A model generated the notes under the pieces. It did no database searches, was not told the origin of the DNA, and saw only the letters and a program-made list of their open reading frames with translations. Position numbers and translations under genes: made by a program. Below, one piece after another: positions 53,126 to 61,961 of a stretch of DNA of 64,000 nucleotides. Position 1 is the first letter of the stretch; every line of letters starts with the position of its first letter. Source of the DNA: Neobacillus niacini (GTDB taxonomy: Bacteria > Bacillota > Bacilli > Bacillales > Cytobacillaceae); contig NZ_BAWM01000139.1 in NCBI RefSeq assembly GCF_000759675.1, positions 1 through 64,000 of the forward strand, in the 5' to 3' direction.

Positions 53126-54985
53126 TTGATCGCTCTGGTTGATAAAAGTAAGCAAATGAAAGAGTTTGTGAACTTTACAAACTATTTTTCCAGTATCGAA
53201 GAGTTAAAAGAAAAAAATCTACTACAGTATGAGTATATTATGATCAATGGTAACGACAATGGGACACCAATGAAATTGCCTTATGAAATGATAGAAAAGT
53301 TATGGGAATTTGTGGAGCATGGCGGAACTTTATATGGGGAACTTATTAATTGTGAGGAATTTCCAACATCAAGACTTTTTGGGTTCAAACAAGATTTTGC
53401 TGTGACCAATCGCCGTCTTGAGAAATTAGTCATTTCCAACGATAGCCACTATTGTAAAAAAGGACAGCTGCTCGAATGGCAAGGTCCCTTTCTAACTGGA
53501 TTTACATTTGATACAGCGAGATTATTGGATATTGGTCATTTTAAAGAAACCCATAGGACGGAAGAGGAAGGGGAATATCCTGGAATCGTAGTAAAAAATC
53601 ATGGTAAAGGGAAAGCTATTTTTTCAACATTTTCCTTTTTAAGTAATAAACAAATCTGGACGTTACGACCTAACTCGTTATGGAATGATGTCGTGAAATG
53701 GCTGCAAAATGATTATCATTTGCCAATTAAGATGATAGATCCGATCATTCAAATTTCAAAGGATACCGACATTGAAAAAACCATTGAAAAAGGTGTGAAC
53801 TGGTTTTTAAATTCTGGTATTTTGCCGAAGAATGATGGAAGTCTAGGAGTTTATGAAAATGTTCATTCGATTAGAAGTGATTTTAGTAAGGATTTACGGC
53901 CTGATTGTCATGCACATACTGCTTTAATGTTTTACTTGTATGGAGAATATACGAAGGATAGTAAATGGATAAACATGTCTGCAAGTTTACTAACCTATTT
54001 GTTTGATGCAGGCTACCAGGATGATGATTCAAATTCGGTAACATTTGGTTTTTGGAAGTGGTTCCAAAGTCCAAGGAGTAAGCCTGATCAAATATTTTCA
54101 GATGATAATAGCTGGGTGGCGCTTGTTCTATTATATCTTTATCGAAAAACAGGGAATGATGAATATAAAAAAAGGGGTCTCCTAACGGCGTACGCTCTAT
54201 TAAACACGCAAAATGTAAATGGACTACGTCCGGAATGTATCCGAGAACAAGAATTAATAGATAACGGAATAGCATATTTCCAAAATTCAACGGAAGCCAG
54301 CATGAATCCCCATTTTGAAGCAGTTGTCCATGCTGCATTCATACAAGCCTATTATGTTTCAAATGATAAAAAATTTCTACAGGCTGCCTATAAGGGTACT
54401 TTAACATTGTTGAACAATAAAGAGAAAATGAAGTTTATGTATAGCAAAACTGCCGGATATAGCAGATTCCTATTATCATTAGCCCAACTCTATGCAGTAA
54501 CAAAAGATGAAGTAATCCGCAAAGGTTTAGATGAAATTATTGATTATTTATCTGGACATCAACATGAATTAGGTGGAATTGAGGAAGCCGATAATCCAGA
54601 TCCAGACCGGTATGGTACGGAAGATACGGGTGTTTTTCGATTGAATAATGAAGGCATTGCTGATCAGTTATATACAAATAATTTCTTAAGTGTAAATGCC
54701 TGGGAAGCAGTGAAAGCAACTGGAGATTTAGATTTCAAAAATTTCCATGAAAATATCGTTCAATTTATCTCTTCTATTCAAATCTCTTCACCAAGGCACG
54801 AATTTGATGGTGGCTGGATGCGTTCCTTTCACCTAAATCGTGGTGAGTATTTTGGTAATAATGGCGATACCGGCTGGGGTGCTTATGTAATTGAAGGCGG
54901 TTGGACGAATGCTATTATATTGTCTGGTTTATTATTAAAGGAATTGAATCAGTCACTACTAGAGTTTGATGCAAAGGAAAAGTAA
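53126..54985 (+). CDS. putative (alpha/alpha)6-type glycan-processing protein with amidotransferase-like N-terminus
   Basis: Protein of about 619 residues with no signal peptide. Residues 1-200 resemble a class I glutamine amidotransferase-like sandwich (YEYIMINGNDNG..., EHGGTLYGELINCEEF, GKAIFSTFSFLS) without a catalytic Cys-His pair, as seen in some glycosidases. Residues 220-610 have the repeated helices and aromatic/acidic pattern of (alpha/alpha)6 glycosidases or lyases (DCHAHTALMFYLYGEY, FSDDNSWVALVLLYLYRKTG, EGGWTNAII). TTG 53126 is chosen because GGAGTGG precedes it; ATG 53111 overlaps that site. The exact family is not recognised. Confidence 0.65.
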   Translation: MIALVDKSKQMKEFVNFTNYFSSIEELKEKNLLQYEYIMINGNDNGTPMKLPYEMIEKLWEFVEHGGTLYGELINCEEFPTSRLFGFKQDFAVTNRRLEKLVISNDSHYCKKGQLLEWQGPFLTGFTFDTARLLDIGHFKETHRTEEEGEYPGIVVKNHGKGKAIFSTFSFLSNKQIWTLRPNSLWNDVVKWLQNDYHLPIKMIDPIIQISKDTDIEKTIEKGVNWFLNSGILPKNDGSLGVYENVHSIRSDFSKDLRPDCHAHTALMFYLYGEYTKDSKWINMSASLLTYLFDAGYQDDDSNSVTFGFWKWFQSPRSKPDQIFSDDNSWVALVLLYLYRKTGNDEYKKRGLLTAYALLNTQNVNGLRPECIREQELIDNGIAYFQNSTEASMNPHFEAVVHAAFIQAYYVSNDKKFLQAAYKGTLTLLNNKEKMKFMYSKTAGYSRFLLSLAQLYAVTKDEVIRKGLDEIIDYLSGHQHELGGIEEADNPDPDRYGTEDTGVFRLNNEGIADQLYTNNFLSVNAWEAVKATGDLDFKNFHENIVQFISSIQISSPRHEFDGGWMRSFHLNRGEYFGNNGDTGWGAYVIEGGWTNAIILSGLLLKELNQSLLEFDAKEK

Positions 54986-54997
54986 GGAGTGGGCTAT

Positions 54998-56569
54998 GTG
55001 CCGGCGATTATCTGTACAATTTTAAATGATGAAACCCCTATTAAGTTTGCGAAAGAAGAGTTACACAAATATGCCGAAGAAGTTCAACAACCCATCAATT
55101 ATTCATTTGTATTAGGATTGGATAAAGATTTTATTCAAAATGGGCTTATCGATCAACCTTTATTTCAAGATGGCGGCTCAATTGATGCTTTTGAACTGCT
55201 TCAAAAAGAAAGCGAAATTTATATTATTGGAACAAATCCACGTTCGGTCCTTTTTGGTGTTTATCATGTTTGTAAAAAATTGTTTGGGTATAAGTGGGTT
55301 AGTTTTTTTTCGAATGAAAAAATAAAATATCATGACCAGAAAATACTTGTTCCTACTATTAACAGTGGAAAAATGAAACGAAGAGGGTTGGTTGTTGAGA
55401 ATTATGATGATCCTGATTTTCTTTTGCAGTTAATTGACTGGGCGGCTAAACAATATATAAATGAACTATTCTTTACTTTCATGTTATGGGATAAAGTAAA
55501 ACATATTGTGGCAAAAGAGATTATAAAACGTGGATTGTCCATCACTTTGGGCGGACATAGCATGCACTATTTATTAAAGGAAATGTCAGTTTCGGAGAAA
55601 AAACAGATAGATTTTGCAGATGATAGTTGGAAAGGCTTGATCATCAATAAAATAAGCGATTATTGCGATGAAACAACTTCTATTGAAAGATTATCATTAT
55701 GGCCAGCAGATATTGGGATAGAAGATGATCAACCATTTTTAGGTCATTATATTGAGTTTAATGAACAAATCCAAAAGCTGCTACCTAAAATACAAGTGGA
55801 ACATATTGCCTACAATGCAGGCCTTTCGTGGAAAATGTTAGAGTTGACAGACAATGTAGAAAGCTTGAAATCGGTGAATACTTTATTTGCTTATTGGGGT
55901 AGAAATTATGAGCAATCTTTCGCAAACGAAGAAAGGGCAATTAAAGCATTACAAAAATGGCGTGATGCCGCTAATGTGAGGCAAAAGGAGTTAACTGTTT
56001 TTGAATACTATAGTGATCATTTTATGCTTGGTGATTTATTCCCACCATTATTTAAACGAATTCATGAAGATATCGAGTTGTTTTATGAGCTAGGGATAGA
56101 ACATATTGTCAATCTTATTGTTCCATATCTTCCTAAACAAAATGCTGCTGAATTGGATTTGTTGTATCCGTGGAAATCGATTCAGTTAATGAATGGTTAT
56201 TATTTTGCACGATTAAGTTGGGGAGATGCTTTTGAAGAAATAGAAAACGATTTTTATTCGATTTTTGAAGAACATCAATCTGAAGTAAAACAAGCACTTG
56301 GGAAAATTGAAAATTTAATCTCGGAAGTATCTAAATGGAATGTGCCATTATTTCCGAATCGGATAATCGATCCAGAAAAAGTGGAAAACCATATTGACTT
56401 ACATTTGATTATCAACGAAATAATAAAGTGGAAAAACGATATCGAACAAATAAAAGGAAATGCTGTAAAAGATATTGTCGATCCATATAGCATGGTTTGC
56501 TTTTATATTCATTATTTATATGAAAAATTAGATGATTACTTATCTAAGTGGAATGAAAAAAAGAAATAG
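54998..56569 (+). CDS. DUF4838/GH67-like glycoside-hydrolase-related protein
   Basis: Protein of 523 residues. The N-terminal 120 residues (KFAKEELHKYAEEV, IYIIGTNPRSVLFGVYHVC) match the alpha/beta domain that precedes the catalytic barrel in alpha-glucuronidases (GH67) and hexosaminidases. The rest is a barrel-like domain as in DUF4838 proteins (RRGLVVENYDDPDFLLQLIDW, GHSMHYLLKE). GTG 54998 lies 8 nt after AAGGAG. There is no signal peptide, so the substrate is an imported oligosaccharide. A uronic-acid or amino-sugar linkage is likely but unproven. Confidence 0.75.
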   Translation: MPAIICTILNDETPIKFAKEELHKYAEEVQQPINYSFVLGLDKDFIQNGLIDQPLFQDGGSIDAFELLQKESEIYIIGTNPRSVLFGVYHVCKKLFGYKWVSFFSNEKIKYHDQKILVPTINSGKMKRRGLVVENYDDPDFLLQLIDWAAKQYINELFFTFMLWDKVKHIVAKEIIKRGLSITLGGHSMHYLLKEMSVSEKKQIDFADDSWKGLIINKISDYCDETTSIERLSLWPADIGIEDDQPFLGHYIEFNEQIQKLLPKIQVEHIAYNAGLSWKMLELTDNVESLKSVNTLFAYWGRNYEQSFANEERAIKALQKWRDAANVRQKELTVFEYYSDHFMLGDLFPPLFKRIHEDIELFYELGIEHIVNLIVPYLPKQNAAELDLLYPWKSIQLMNGYYFARLSWGDAFEEIENDFYSIFEEHQSEVKQALGKIENLISEVSKWNVPLFPNRIIDPEKVENHIDLHLIINEIIKWKNDIEQIKGNAVKDIVDPYSMVCFYIHYLYEKLDDYLSKWNEKKK

Positions 56570-56594
56570 GATACTAGAACAACGGAGGAAAGGC

Positions 56595-57212
56595 ATGAAC
56601 CAACGAATTGTTTTTATTGGTGATAGTATTACATGGTGGGGAATCAGTGAAGGTGATGACATCGGTACTGGCTATGTTCGTTTACTTCATGATTATTTAA
56701 AGGTTACCTATCCAGAGTGGGATTTTGAAATTTTTAATAAAGGTATTAGTGGGAATCGTGTGACAGACTTGGCGGAGCGGTGGGAGCGTGATGTCATTTC
56801 CATAAATCCGGATATTGTTTCTATCTCAATCGGTATCAATGATGTAGCGCGGCAATTTGATTCTCCAGAGATCGATCAAGTGTTTCCAGAGCAATTTGAA
56901 GAAATTTTAGAATCTCTCTTAACAAGCGTCAATAAAAATACCAATGCTTCTATTGTACTAATGGAGCCTACGATTATTGGAGAAGATGTTCAGTCCGAAG
57001 GGAATAAGAAGCTCATCCAATACGTTGAAGTTATTCATAGATTAGCAGATAAATATAATGTAACCATAGTTCCAACACATAAAGCATTTATTGAATTTTT
57101 AAAGTCTAATAATGACAATACTCTTACAATAGATGGTGTCCATATGAATTCTATGGGGAACATGCTGATGGCAAAAACATGGATACAAGCAACAAAGTTA
57201 TTATTTGGTTAG
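56595..57212 (+). CDS. SGNH/GDSL-family esterase
   Basis: Cytoplasmic SGNH hydrolase of 205 residues. All blocks are seen: IVFIGDSITWWG (catalytic Ser), NKGISGNRV (Gly), SIGINDVA (Asn) and TIDGVHMNSMGN (Asp and His). RhaE/YesY-like members remove acetyl groups from sugars. ATG 56595 follows GGAGGAAAGG; the frame upstream overlaps the previous gene. Last enzyme of the sugar operon. It could counteract the acetyltransferase at 38879 or deacetylate imported glycans. Confidence 0.9.
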   Translation: MNQRIVFIGDSITWWGISEGDDIGTGYVRLLHDYLKVTYPEWDFEIFNKGISGNRVTDLAERWERDVISINPDIVSISIGINDVARQFDSPEIDQVFPEQFEEILESLLTSVNKNTNASIVLMEPTIIGEDVQSEGNKKLIQYVEVIHRLADKYNVTIVPTHKAFIEFLKSNNDNTLTIDGVHMNSMGNMLMAKTWIQATKLLFG

Positions 57213-57435
57213 AAAATCTAGAGAAATTAAGAGGCTTATTGAAAAACTTTATGGGGATTTAACAGCTAAAAAACATAATTTAGCAAGCTTAAGGAGAACT
57301 ATGTCATAAATAAACGAAACTAAAATGTTGTTGACAAAGTATTTAACTACTATTAATATTAAAAAATATTTGAAAATAATTATCGCAATAAAAAATTTAA
57401 TAATTAGCAGCTATGATTGCTATGGATCACACTAT
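57213..57435 (+). other. spacer before the riboswitch, with a possible coding remnant
   Basis: Directly after the esterase gene a frame without a start (57217-57309) reads SREIKRLIEKLYGDLTAKKH and ends at TAA. It looks like the helical C-terminus of a lost protein but is not assigned. The rest is AT-rich. Confidence 0.35.
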
Positions 57436-57516
57436 AGCAGGAGCAGCTTCTGGAGAGACCGCTGGAATTAAGCGGCGCCGAAGGGTTCACAATCTCAGGC
57501 AAAAGGACAGAAGAGT
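57436..57516 (+). promoter_or_regulatory. glycine riboswitch (single aptamer)
   Basis: Contains the conserved gcvT-motif blocks CTGGAGAGACCGC, GCGGCGCCGAAGG and CAATCTCAGGCAAAAGGACAG. CTTCTG pairs with CAGAAG as the closing helix. Only one full aptamer is present, whereas many glycine riboswitches are tandem; hairpins on either side (GCTAT/ATAGC near 57420-57440 and a 13-bp stem at about 57528-57563) may act as a ghost aptamer. A terminator and a CycA-type permease follow, so it probably senses glycine to adjust uptake or efflux. Confidence 0.92.
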
Positions 57517-57583
57517 ACTGAATATTTATTTGTTATGCTGATAATCGTTAGCATGATAAATATTATTTGTTATTCTTAGACCT

Positions 57584-57617
57584 AAGAGATTGGAGAACAT
57601 CCAATCTCTTTTTTTTA
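57584..57617 (+). terminator. riboswitch-controlled intrinsic terminator
   Basis: AAGAGATTGG and CCAATCTCTT form the stem around AGAACAT, followed by an uninterrupted T-run. It lies between the glycine aptamer and the permease start, the expected place for the expression platform. Confidence 0.88.
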
Positions 57618-57677
57618 TTGGGTAAAGTTATTGCTCATCGTTTCACATTAGAGAAAGATTTTAGGGAGGAATTTGGT

Positions 57678-59042
57678 TTGGCACAGCAAGAATTAAAGAG
57701 GGATTTAGCAAATCGGCATGTTCAACTTATCGCAATTGGAGGCACCATTGGCACTGGATTATTCTTAGGGTCAGGTAAAGCGATTCAACTGGCAGGGCCA
57801 TCCATCATCTTTGCTTATTTAATCGTGGGTATCGCCGTTTTTTGTGTTATGAGGGCGCTAGGAGAACTCCTTTTGTCTAAAGCAGGTTATCAATCTTTTA
57901 CAGACATTGCTGAAGACTATCTTGGACCTCGGGCAGCGTTTGTAACCGGGTGGACATATTGGTTTTGTTGGATTATGACTGCTATGGCAGATGTTATTGC
58001 TGTGGGTGTATATGTACAATATTGGTTCGATATCCCACAATGGATACCTGCCATCATCTGCTTAATCATTTTATTAGGACTCAATCTATTAACTGTAAAG
58101 CTTTTTGGAGAATTGGAGTTTTGGTTTGCATTAATAAAAGTAATAACTATTCTCGTATTAATTGGCATTGGGGTTATTTTACTAGTGATGGGATTCAAGA
58201 CAGATGCTGGAACGGTTACGATTCAAAATCTTTGGGAACAAGGAGGACTGTTTCCAAACGGAATTTCAGGTTTCTTACTTTCATTCCAAATGGTTGTATT
58301 TGCATATGTCGGTGTGGAATTAGTGGGTGTATCGGCAGCGGAAACATCCAATCCTGAAAAAAATATCCCATCGGCTATTAATAAAATACCTTTAAGGATT
58401 CTATTTTTCTATGTTGGGGCACTTATCGTCCTGTTATGTATTAACCCATGGACGGAGCTAAATGCAGCAGAAAGTCCTTTTGTAAAAACGTTTGGTTTAG
58501 TCGGGATTCCGATTGCCGCAGGAATTATTAATTTTGTCGTATTAACTTCAGCCGCTTCTGCTTGTAACAGCGGGATGTTTTCAACAAGCCGGATCCTTTT
58601 TAATTTAAGCAAAAATAACCAAGCGCCATCCAATTTTGCAAAACTGAATAAAAATTATGTACCAGGTAACGCGTTATGGATATCTACGCTTGTCGTATCA
58701 GCAGGCGCGCTTTTGAGCAAACTTATTCCGGAACAAGCTTTTGGAATCGTGACAACCATTAGTGCGATTTGTTTTATTTGGGTATGGGGTGTCATTCTCA
58801 TTTGCCATTTAAGGTACAAGAAAACACAGCCGCAATTACAGGCAAAATCAACATTTAAAGCACCATTCACACCATTTATTAATTATGTTGTCCTAACGTT
58901 GTTTGCTACGATTCTCATCATTATGCTGGTTGCTGAAGAAACACGTCCTGCCTTATTGTTGACACCTCTATGGTTTATTCTATTATTTATTCTGTATTCA
59001 AATAGAAGAAAAAAGGAAAAAAACATCAAAATATCAGCATAG
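57678..59042 (+). CDS. cycA: D-serine/D-alanine/glycine-type amino acid permease
   Basis: APC-superfamily symporter of 454 residues with about twelve hydrophobic helices. The N-terminus LKRDLANRHVQLIAIGGTIGTGLFLGSGK and the SAAETSNPEKNIPSAI loop are typical of CycA/AnsP-type permeases. TTG 57678 follows AGGGAGGA; the open frame upstream to 57567 runs through the terminator and is not translated. The glycine riboswitch in the leader supports glycine as a substrate. It is transcribed separately from the sugar operon. Confidence 0.9.
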   Translation: MAQQELKRDLANRHVQLIAIGGTIGTGLFLGSGKAIQLAGPSIIFAYLIVGIAVFCVMRALGELLLSKAGYQSFTDIAEDYLGPRAAFVTGWTYWFCWIMTAMADVIAVGVYVQYWFDIPQWIPAIICLIILLGLNLLTVKLFGELEFWFALIKVITILVLIGIGVILLVMGFKTDAGTVTIQNLWEQGGLFPNGISGFLLSFQMVVFAYVGVELVGVSAAETSNPEKNIPSAINKIPLRILFFYVGALIVLLCINPWTELNAAESPFVKTFGLVGIPIAAGIINFVVLTSAASACNSGMFSTSRILFNLSKNNQAPSNFAKLNKNYVPGNALWISTLVVSAGALLSKLIPEQAFGIVTTISAICFIWVWGVILICHLRYKKTQPQLQAKSTFKAPFTPFINYVVLTLFATILIIMLVAEETRPALLLTPLWFILLFILYSNRRKKEKNIKISA

Positions 59043-59232
59043 GGGCAAGCAATAAAGGCGCGATTTTCACATTGAAAGGGCGTTCTTGTTAGTAAATAAA
59101 TGATTATAATTATTATTATTTTAAAATACTAGACCACTAGGATAACTCGATACCTCATTTAGATAAGTCACGGTGAACCTTATCATAAGTAAATAAGGTT
59201 TTCCCTTTTGGGACATTGAGTAAAATAAATGT

Positions 59233-59270
59233 AAGGCCCAACTAGTAAATTTTTGCTAGTTGGGCCTTTT
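59233..59270 (+). terminator. intrinsic terminator after cycA
   Basis: AAGGCCCAACTAG pairs perfectly with CTAGTTGGGCCTT, followed by TT. A weaker stem (AACCTTAT/ATAAGGTT with TTCCCTTTT, 59176-59208) precedes it. Confidence 0.82.
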
Positions 59271-59351
59271 GCTGCGCAAAACTTCCGATTATTTGCTAAA
59301 GAACACTCCCCTTGCTTTATTTACAAACAATTTACTCACAATTAACACTTT

Positions 59352-59369
59352 TAACTTGGTACCAAGTTA
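59352..59369. promoter_or_regulatory. palindromic operator, candidate PhnF site 1
   Basis: TAACTTGGTACCAAGTTA is a perfect 18-bp palindrome. TTTACA (59330-59335) upstream may be a -35 box. The core ACTTGGTACCAAGT recurs as ACTTGGCAACAAGA before phnG (61907). HutC-type GntR regulators such as mycobacterial PhnF bind TGGT...ACCA palindromes, so the PhnF-like protein encoded at 61085 is the likely binder. Confidence 0.6.
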
Positions 59370-59400
59370 TTCTAAAAGCAAAGATAAAGGAGGGACCTAC

Positions 59401-60270
59401 ATGAAAATTGAGTTACATTGTCATACGAATATTTCAGATTGTCCATTGTCGATTGATGAAGTCTTGGAGTTAGCTCTTGCACAAGGGGTTACACACTTAG
59501 CGATTACGAATCATGACACCACGAAAGGTCTTGCGGAAGCAGTTGAAAAAGGAAAGAGATACGGAATTGAAGTCATTCCAGGCATTGAAGTTTCAGGGTT
59601 TGATTTTGAAAAAGGTCGGCGTGTTCACATTCTCGGTTATTTTATTGAACCTGGTCATCAGGGGATTGAATCTTTTTGTGAACCACTCGTTAAAAATAGA
59701 CACTTGGCTTCGGAGGAAATGGTCGAGAGATTAATCGCTGCAGGGTATAAGATCTCATGGGAGCGTTGTAAGGAAATCGCTCATGGAGGAACAGGAGTTT
59801 ACAAGCAACATATCATGCATGCTCTGATTGAAGCAGGATATACCGATTCGATTTATGGCCCACTTTATAAAAAATTATTTAACCGCGGACAAAATGGTGA
59901 GAAGCCGGGGATTGCTTTTATTCCAATGGAATATATCGATGCCAAAACTGCTGTTCAGGTAATTCTTCTTGCTGGGGGAGTGCCCGTGCTTGCTCATCCG
60001 GGGCAGTATGGCAACTTTGAAATGGTGCCGGAATTAGTGGAAGCTGGATTGCAGGGAATCGAGGTTTGGCATCCGTTGCACCATGAGAAACATGAAGAAC
60101 AAGCCAAACAGCTGGCAAGAAAATATGACCTAATCATGACAGGTGGATCCGATTTTCACGGTGAGTATGGAGAACAACCTGTGCTAATTGGGAGTAAAAG
60201 CCCAGGAATGGAGACTTTTGAAGCATTACTAGCGAGAAGAGAGCGGATCCGAAAAAACGAATTAATTTAA
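59401..60270 (+). CDS. PHP-domain phosphodiesterase (PhnPP-like)
   Basis: PHP-family metal-dependent phosphoesterase of 289 residues. Metal ligands are visible in ELHCHTNISD, AITNHDTTKG, VIPGIEVSG, VLAHPGQYG and TGGSDFHGEYG. A PHP enzyme from Eggerthella (Elen0235) hydrolyses the cyclic ribose phosphate made by C-P lyase, replacing PhnP. The position at the head of a C-P lyase locus suggests the same role here. ATG 59401 follows AAAGGAGGG; the longer frame overlaps the operator and terminator. Confidence 0.85.
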   Translation: MKIELHCHTNISDCPLSIDEVLELALAQGVTHLAITNHDTTKGLAEAVEKGKRYGIEVIPGIEVSGFDFEKGRRVHILGYFIEPGHQGIESFCEPLVKNRHLASEEMVERLIAAGYKISWERCKEIAHGGTGVYKQHIMHALIEAGYTDSIYGPLYKKLFNRGQNGEKPGIAFIPMEYIDAKTAVQVILLAGGVPVLAHPGQYGNFEMVPELVEAGLQGIEVWHPLHHEKHEEQAKQLARKYDLIMTGGSDFHGEYGEQPVLIGSKSPGMETFEALLARRERIRKNELI

Positions 60271-60291
60271 ATAAGGAGCTGAACCATTCAT

Positions 60292-60924
60292 ATGCCATTT
60301 ATCTATCAGCCCAAAAAGGAAAAAAAGCTATCCATCACTCCAAGCTTCGCTGATTCAAGTCATATTATCAATAGTTATGCGGGGGAATGGACTTCTATTG
60401 GCGAAAATAATCATATCATCGAGTCCACCTTTGGTGATTATACCTACACGATGGATGATGTAACGGTTAACTATGCGGAAATAGGTAAGTTTTGTTCGAT
60501 TGCGTCCCACGTATGTATTAATCCTGTTCAGCATCCAATGGACCGAGTAAGCCAGCACCATATGACTTATCGAAAGGTGGCATACGACTTTGCCAATGAG
60601 GATGATGAAGCCCTATTTAATTGGCGGAGGACTCAAACCGTGAAAATTGGTCATGATGTATGGATTGGCCATGGTGCCATTATTATGAAAGGCGTAGAGA
60701 TTGGTACTGGAGCAGTCGTTGGATCTGGGGCTGTTGTGACGAAAAACGTCGAGCCTTATACAATCGTTGTTGGTGTTCCTGGCAAGCCCATTAAAAGAAG
60801 GTTTTCAAAAGAAGTAGCTGATCGATTACTTGAAATTGCCTGGTGGGATTGGCCAAGAAAAAAACTTGAGGCCCATTTTGATGAATTAAACGATTTAGAC
60901 GCCTTCCTAAAAAAGCATGGATAA
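60292..60924 (+). CDS. hexapeptide-repeat acyltransferase, phosphonate-associated
   Basis: Left-handed beta-helix transferase of 210 residues. It has hexapeptide repeats (VTVNYAEIGKFCSIAS, KIGHDVWIGHGAIIMKGVEIGTGAVVGSGAVV) and the C-terminal GVPGKPIKRRF of xenobiotic/chloramphenicol-type acetyltransferases. A family of such proteins is found specifically in C-P lyase operons, where it may acetylate aminoalkylphosphonates (a role played by PhnO in E. coli). It follows the PHP gene by 21 nt in the same operon and is followed by a terminator. Confidence 0.85.
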   Translation: MPFIYQPKKEKKLSITPSFADSSHIINSYAGEWTSIGENNHIIESTFGDYTYTMDDVTVNYAEIGKFCSIASHVCINPVQHPMDRVSQHHMTYRKVAYDFANEDDEALFNWRRTQTVKIGHDVWIGHGAIIMKGVEIGTGAVVGSGAVVTKNVEPYTIVVGVPGKPIKRRFSKEVADRLLEIAWWDWPRKKLEAHFDELNDLDAFLKKHG

Positions 60925-60934
60925 GTGTTGTGGC

Positions 60935-60964
60935 AAGTCCTAATCCTGTATTAGGGCTTTTTCT
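60935..60964 (+). terminator. intrinsic terminator after the acyltransferase gene
   Basis: AAGTCCTAAT and ATTAGGGCTT form the stem around CCTGT, followed by TTTTCTT. It separates the first two phn genes from the regulator. Confidence 0.75.
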
Positions 60965-61084
60965 TAAGGTGAAAATAGAATCATGATTCCATCTGTTATG
61001 AATAATTTACATAGGCTTAACCTTTATTTTATATTCTGGCGATATACTAGACATAGATTTCGTGTCGAAAGGGGCAAAGCCTGG

Positions 61085-61786
61085 ATGTCTGAAAAAACTT
61101 TATTAGTAGATCGGTTGATTTCGGAAATACGGGAAGGAAAATATAAACCGAATGACAAATTACCATCTGAAAATGAACTAGCCGATCTGTATAAAGTACC
61201 AAGAATGGTGATTCGAAAGGTATATGAGCGCTTACAGGAACTTGGTTATATTTTTTCGAAGCAAGGAAAAGGCAGCTATGTTCAAAATCAAAAACTGCAA
61301 ATTCCGCTTATTTTAACCGGAGATGTGAGTTTTACTGAAAAAATGAAGGAATTAAAGTATGATTCTAGGACGATGAATCTATCTTGTGAAATCATTCCAT
61401 ATGATTCTTCCATTTATCATTCGCTAAAAGTAAAGCGTGAAGACTCCGTGTATAAGATTAGCCGATTGCGAATCGTTGAAGACTGTCCCATTGCTATTCA
61501 TACATCGTACTTATCTAAATCCCTTTTTGAAAATATTGAGAAGGATGGGAAGGAAATTCACTCGATTTTTCACTATTATCGACAACAAGGCTACACAGAT
61601 TTTCAAGCGACACGCAGCCAATTAAGTGTCGTTTTTCCAAGTAAAGTAGAACGAGATATATTGAAATGCCCCAGCCTTGTACCCCTTTTACTCTTAGAAT
61701 CAGGATGTGTAGATAAGATAACCGGGACAATGCTTGAATATTCGAAGATTATGTATCGCAGCGATTGTTTTACTTATGTGATTTAA
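61085..61786 (+). CDS. phnF: PhnF-like GntR/HutC-family regulator
   Basis: GntR winged helix (residues 1-70: LVDRLISEIREGKYKPNDKLPSENELADLY, then QGKGSYV) fused to a UTRA ligand domain (VYKISRLRIVEDCPIAIHTSYL; total 233 residues). HutC-subfamily members named PhnF control phosphonate genes. The recognition region reads KVPRMVIRKVYERLQELGY. ATG 61085 is preferred over the frame open from 60983 because GAAAGGGG precedes it. Terminators lie on both sides. The two palindromes at 59352 and 61907 are candidate targets. Confidence 0.88.
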   Translation: MSEKTLLVDRLISEIREGKYKPNDKLPSENELADLYKVPRMVIRKVYERLQELGYIFSKQGKGSYVQNQKLQIPLILTGDVSFTEKMKELKYDSRTMNLSCEIIPYDSSIYHSLKVKREDSVYKISRLRIVEDCPIAIHTSYLSKSLFENIEKDGKEIHSIFHYYRQQGYTDFQATRSQLSVVFPSKVERDILKCPSLVPLLLLESGCVDKITGTMLEYSKIMYRSDCFTYVI

Positions 61787-61800
61787 AAAATAGATGTTTT

Positions 61801-61834
61801 AAAAAAATCGGCCATCATGAAGCCGATTTTTTTA
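61801..61834 (+). terminator. intrinsic terminator after phnF
   Basis: AAAAATCGGC and GCCGATTTTT pair around CATCATGAA and end in a T-run. It separates phnF from phnG, so phnG has its own promoter. Confidence 0.9.
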
Positions 61835-61906
61835 TTTTCAGAAACAAATTATTCATACGTTATTTACAAAACCAATACAAACTTAACCATTCTTTTACGT
61901 TCGCTC

Positions 61907-61920
61907 ACTTGGCAACAAGA
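61907..61920. promoter_or_regulatory. candidate PhnF site 2 before phnG
   Basis: ACTTGGCAACAAGA differs from the core of the perfect palindrome at 59354 (ACTTGGTACCAAGT) at three positions. It lies 41 nt before phnG, downstream of a TTTACA-type -35 candidate at about 61863. Confidence 0.5.
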
Positions 61921-61961
61921 TAGAGTAAAACATGTAGAACAAAGACATTAGGAGGCCTTAG

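Noticed and set aside
57567..57677. Longer start for the CycA-type permease
   Set aside because: The frame extends through the riboswitch terminator; the TTG at 57678 has an AGGGAGGA site and matches the family N-terminus.
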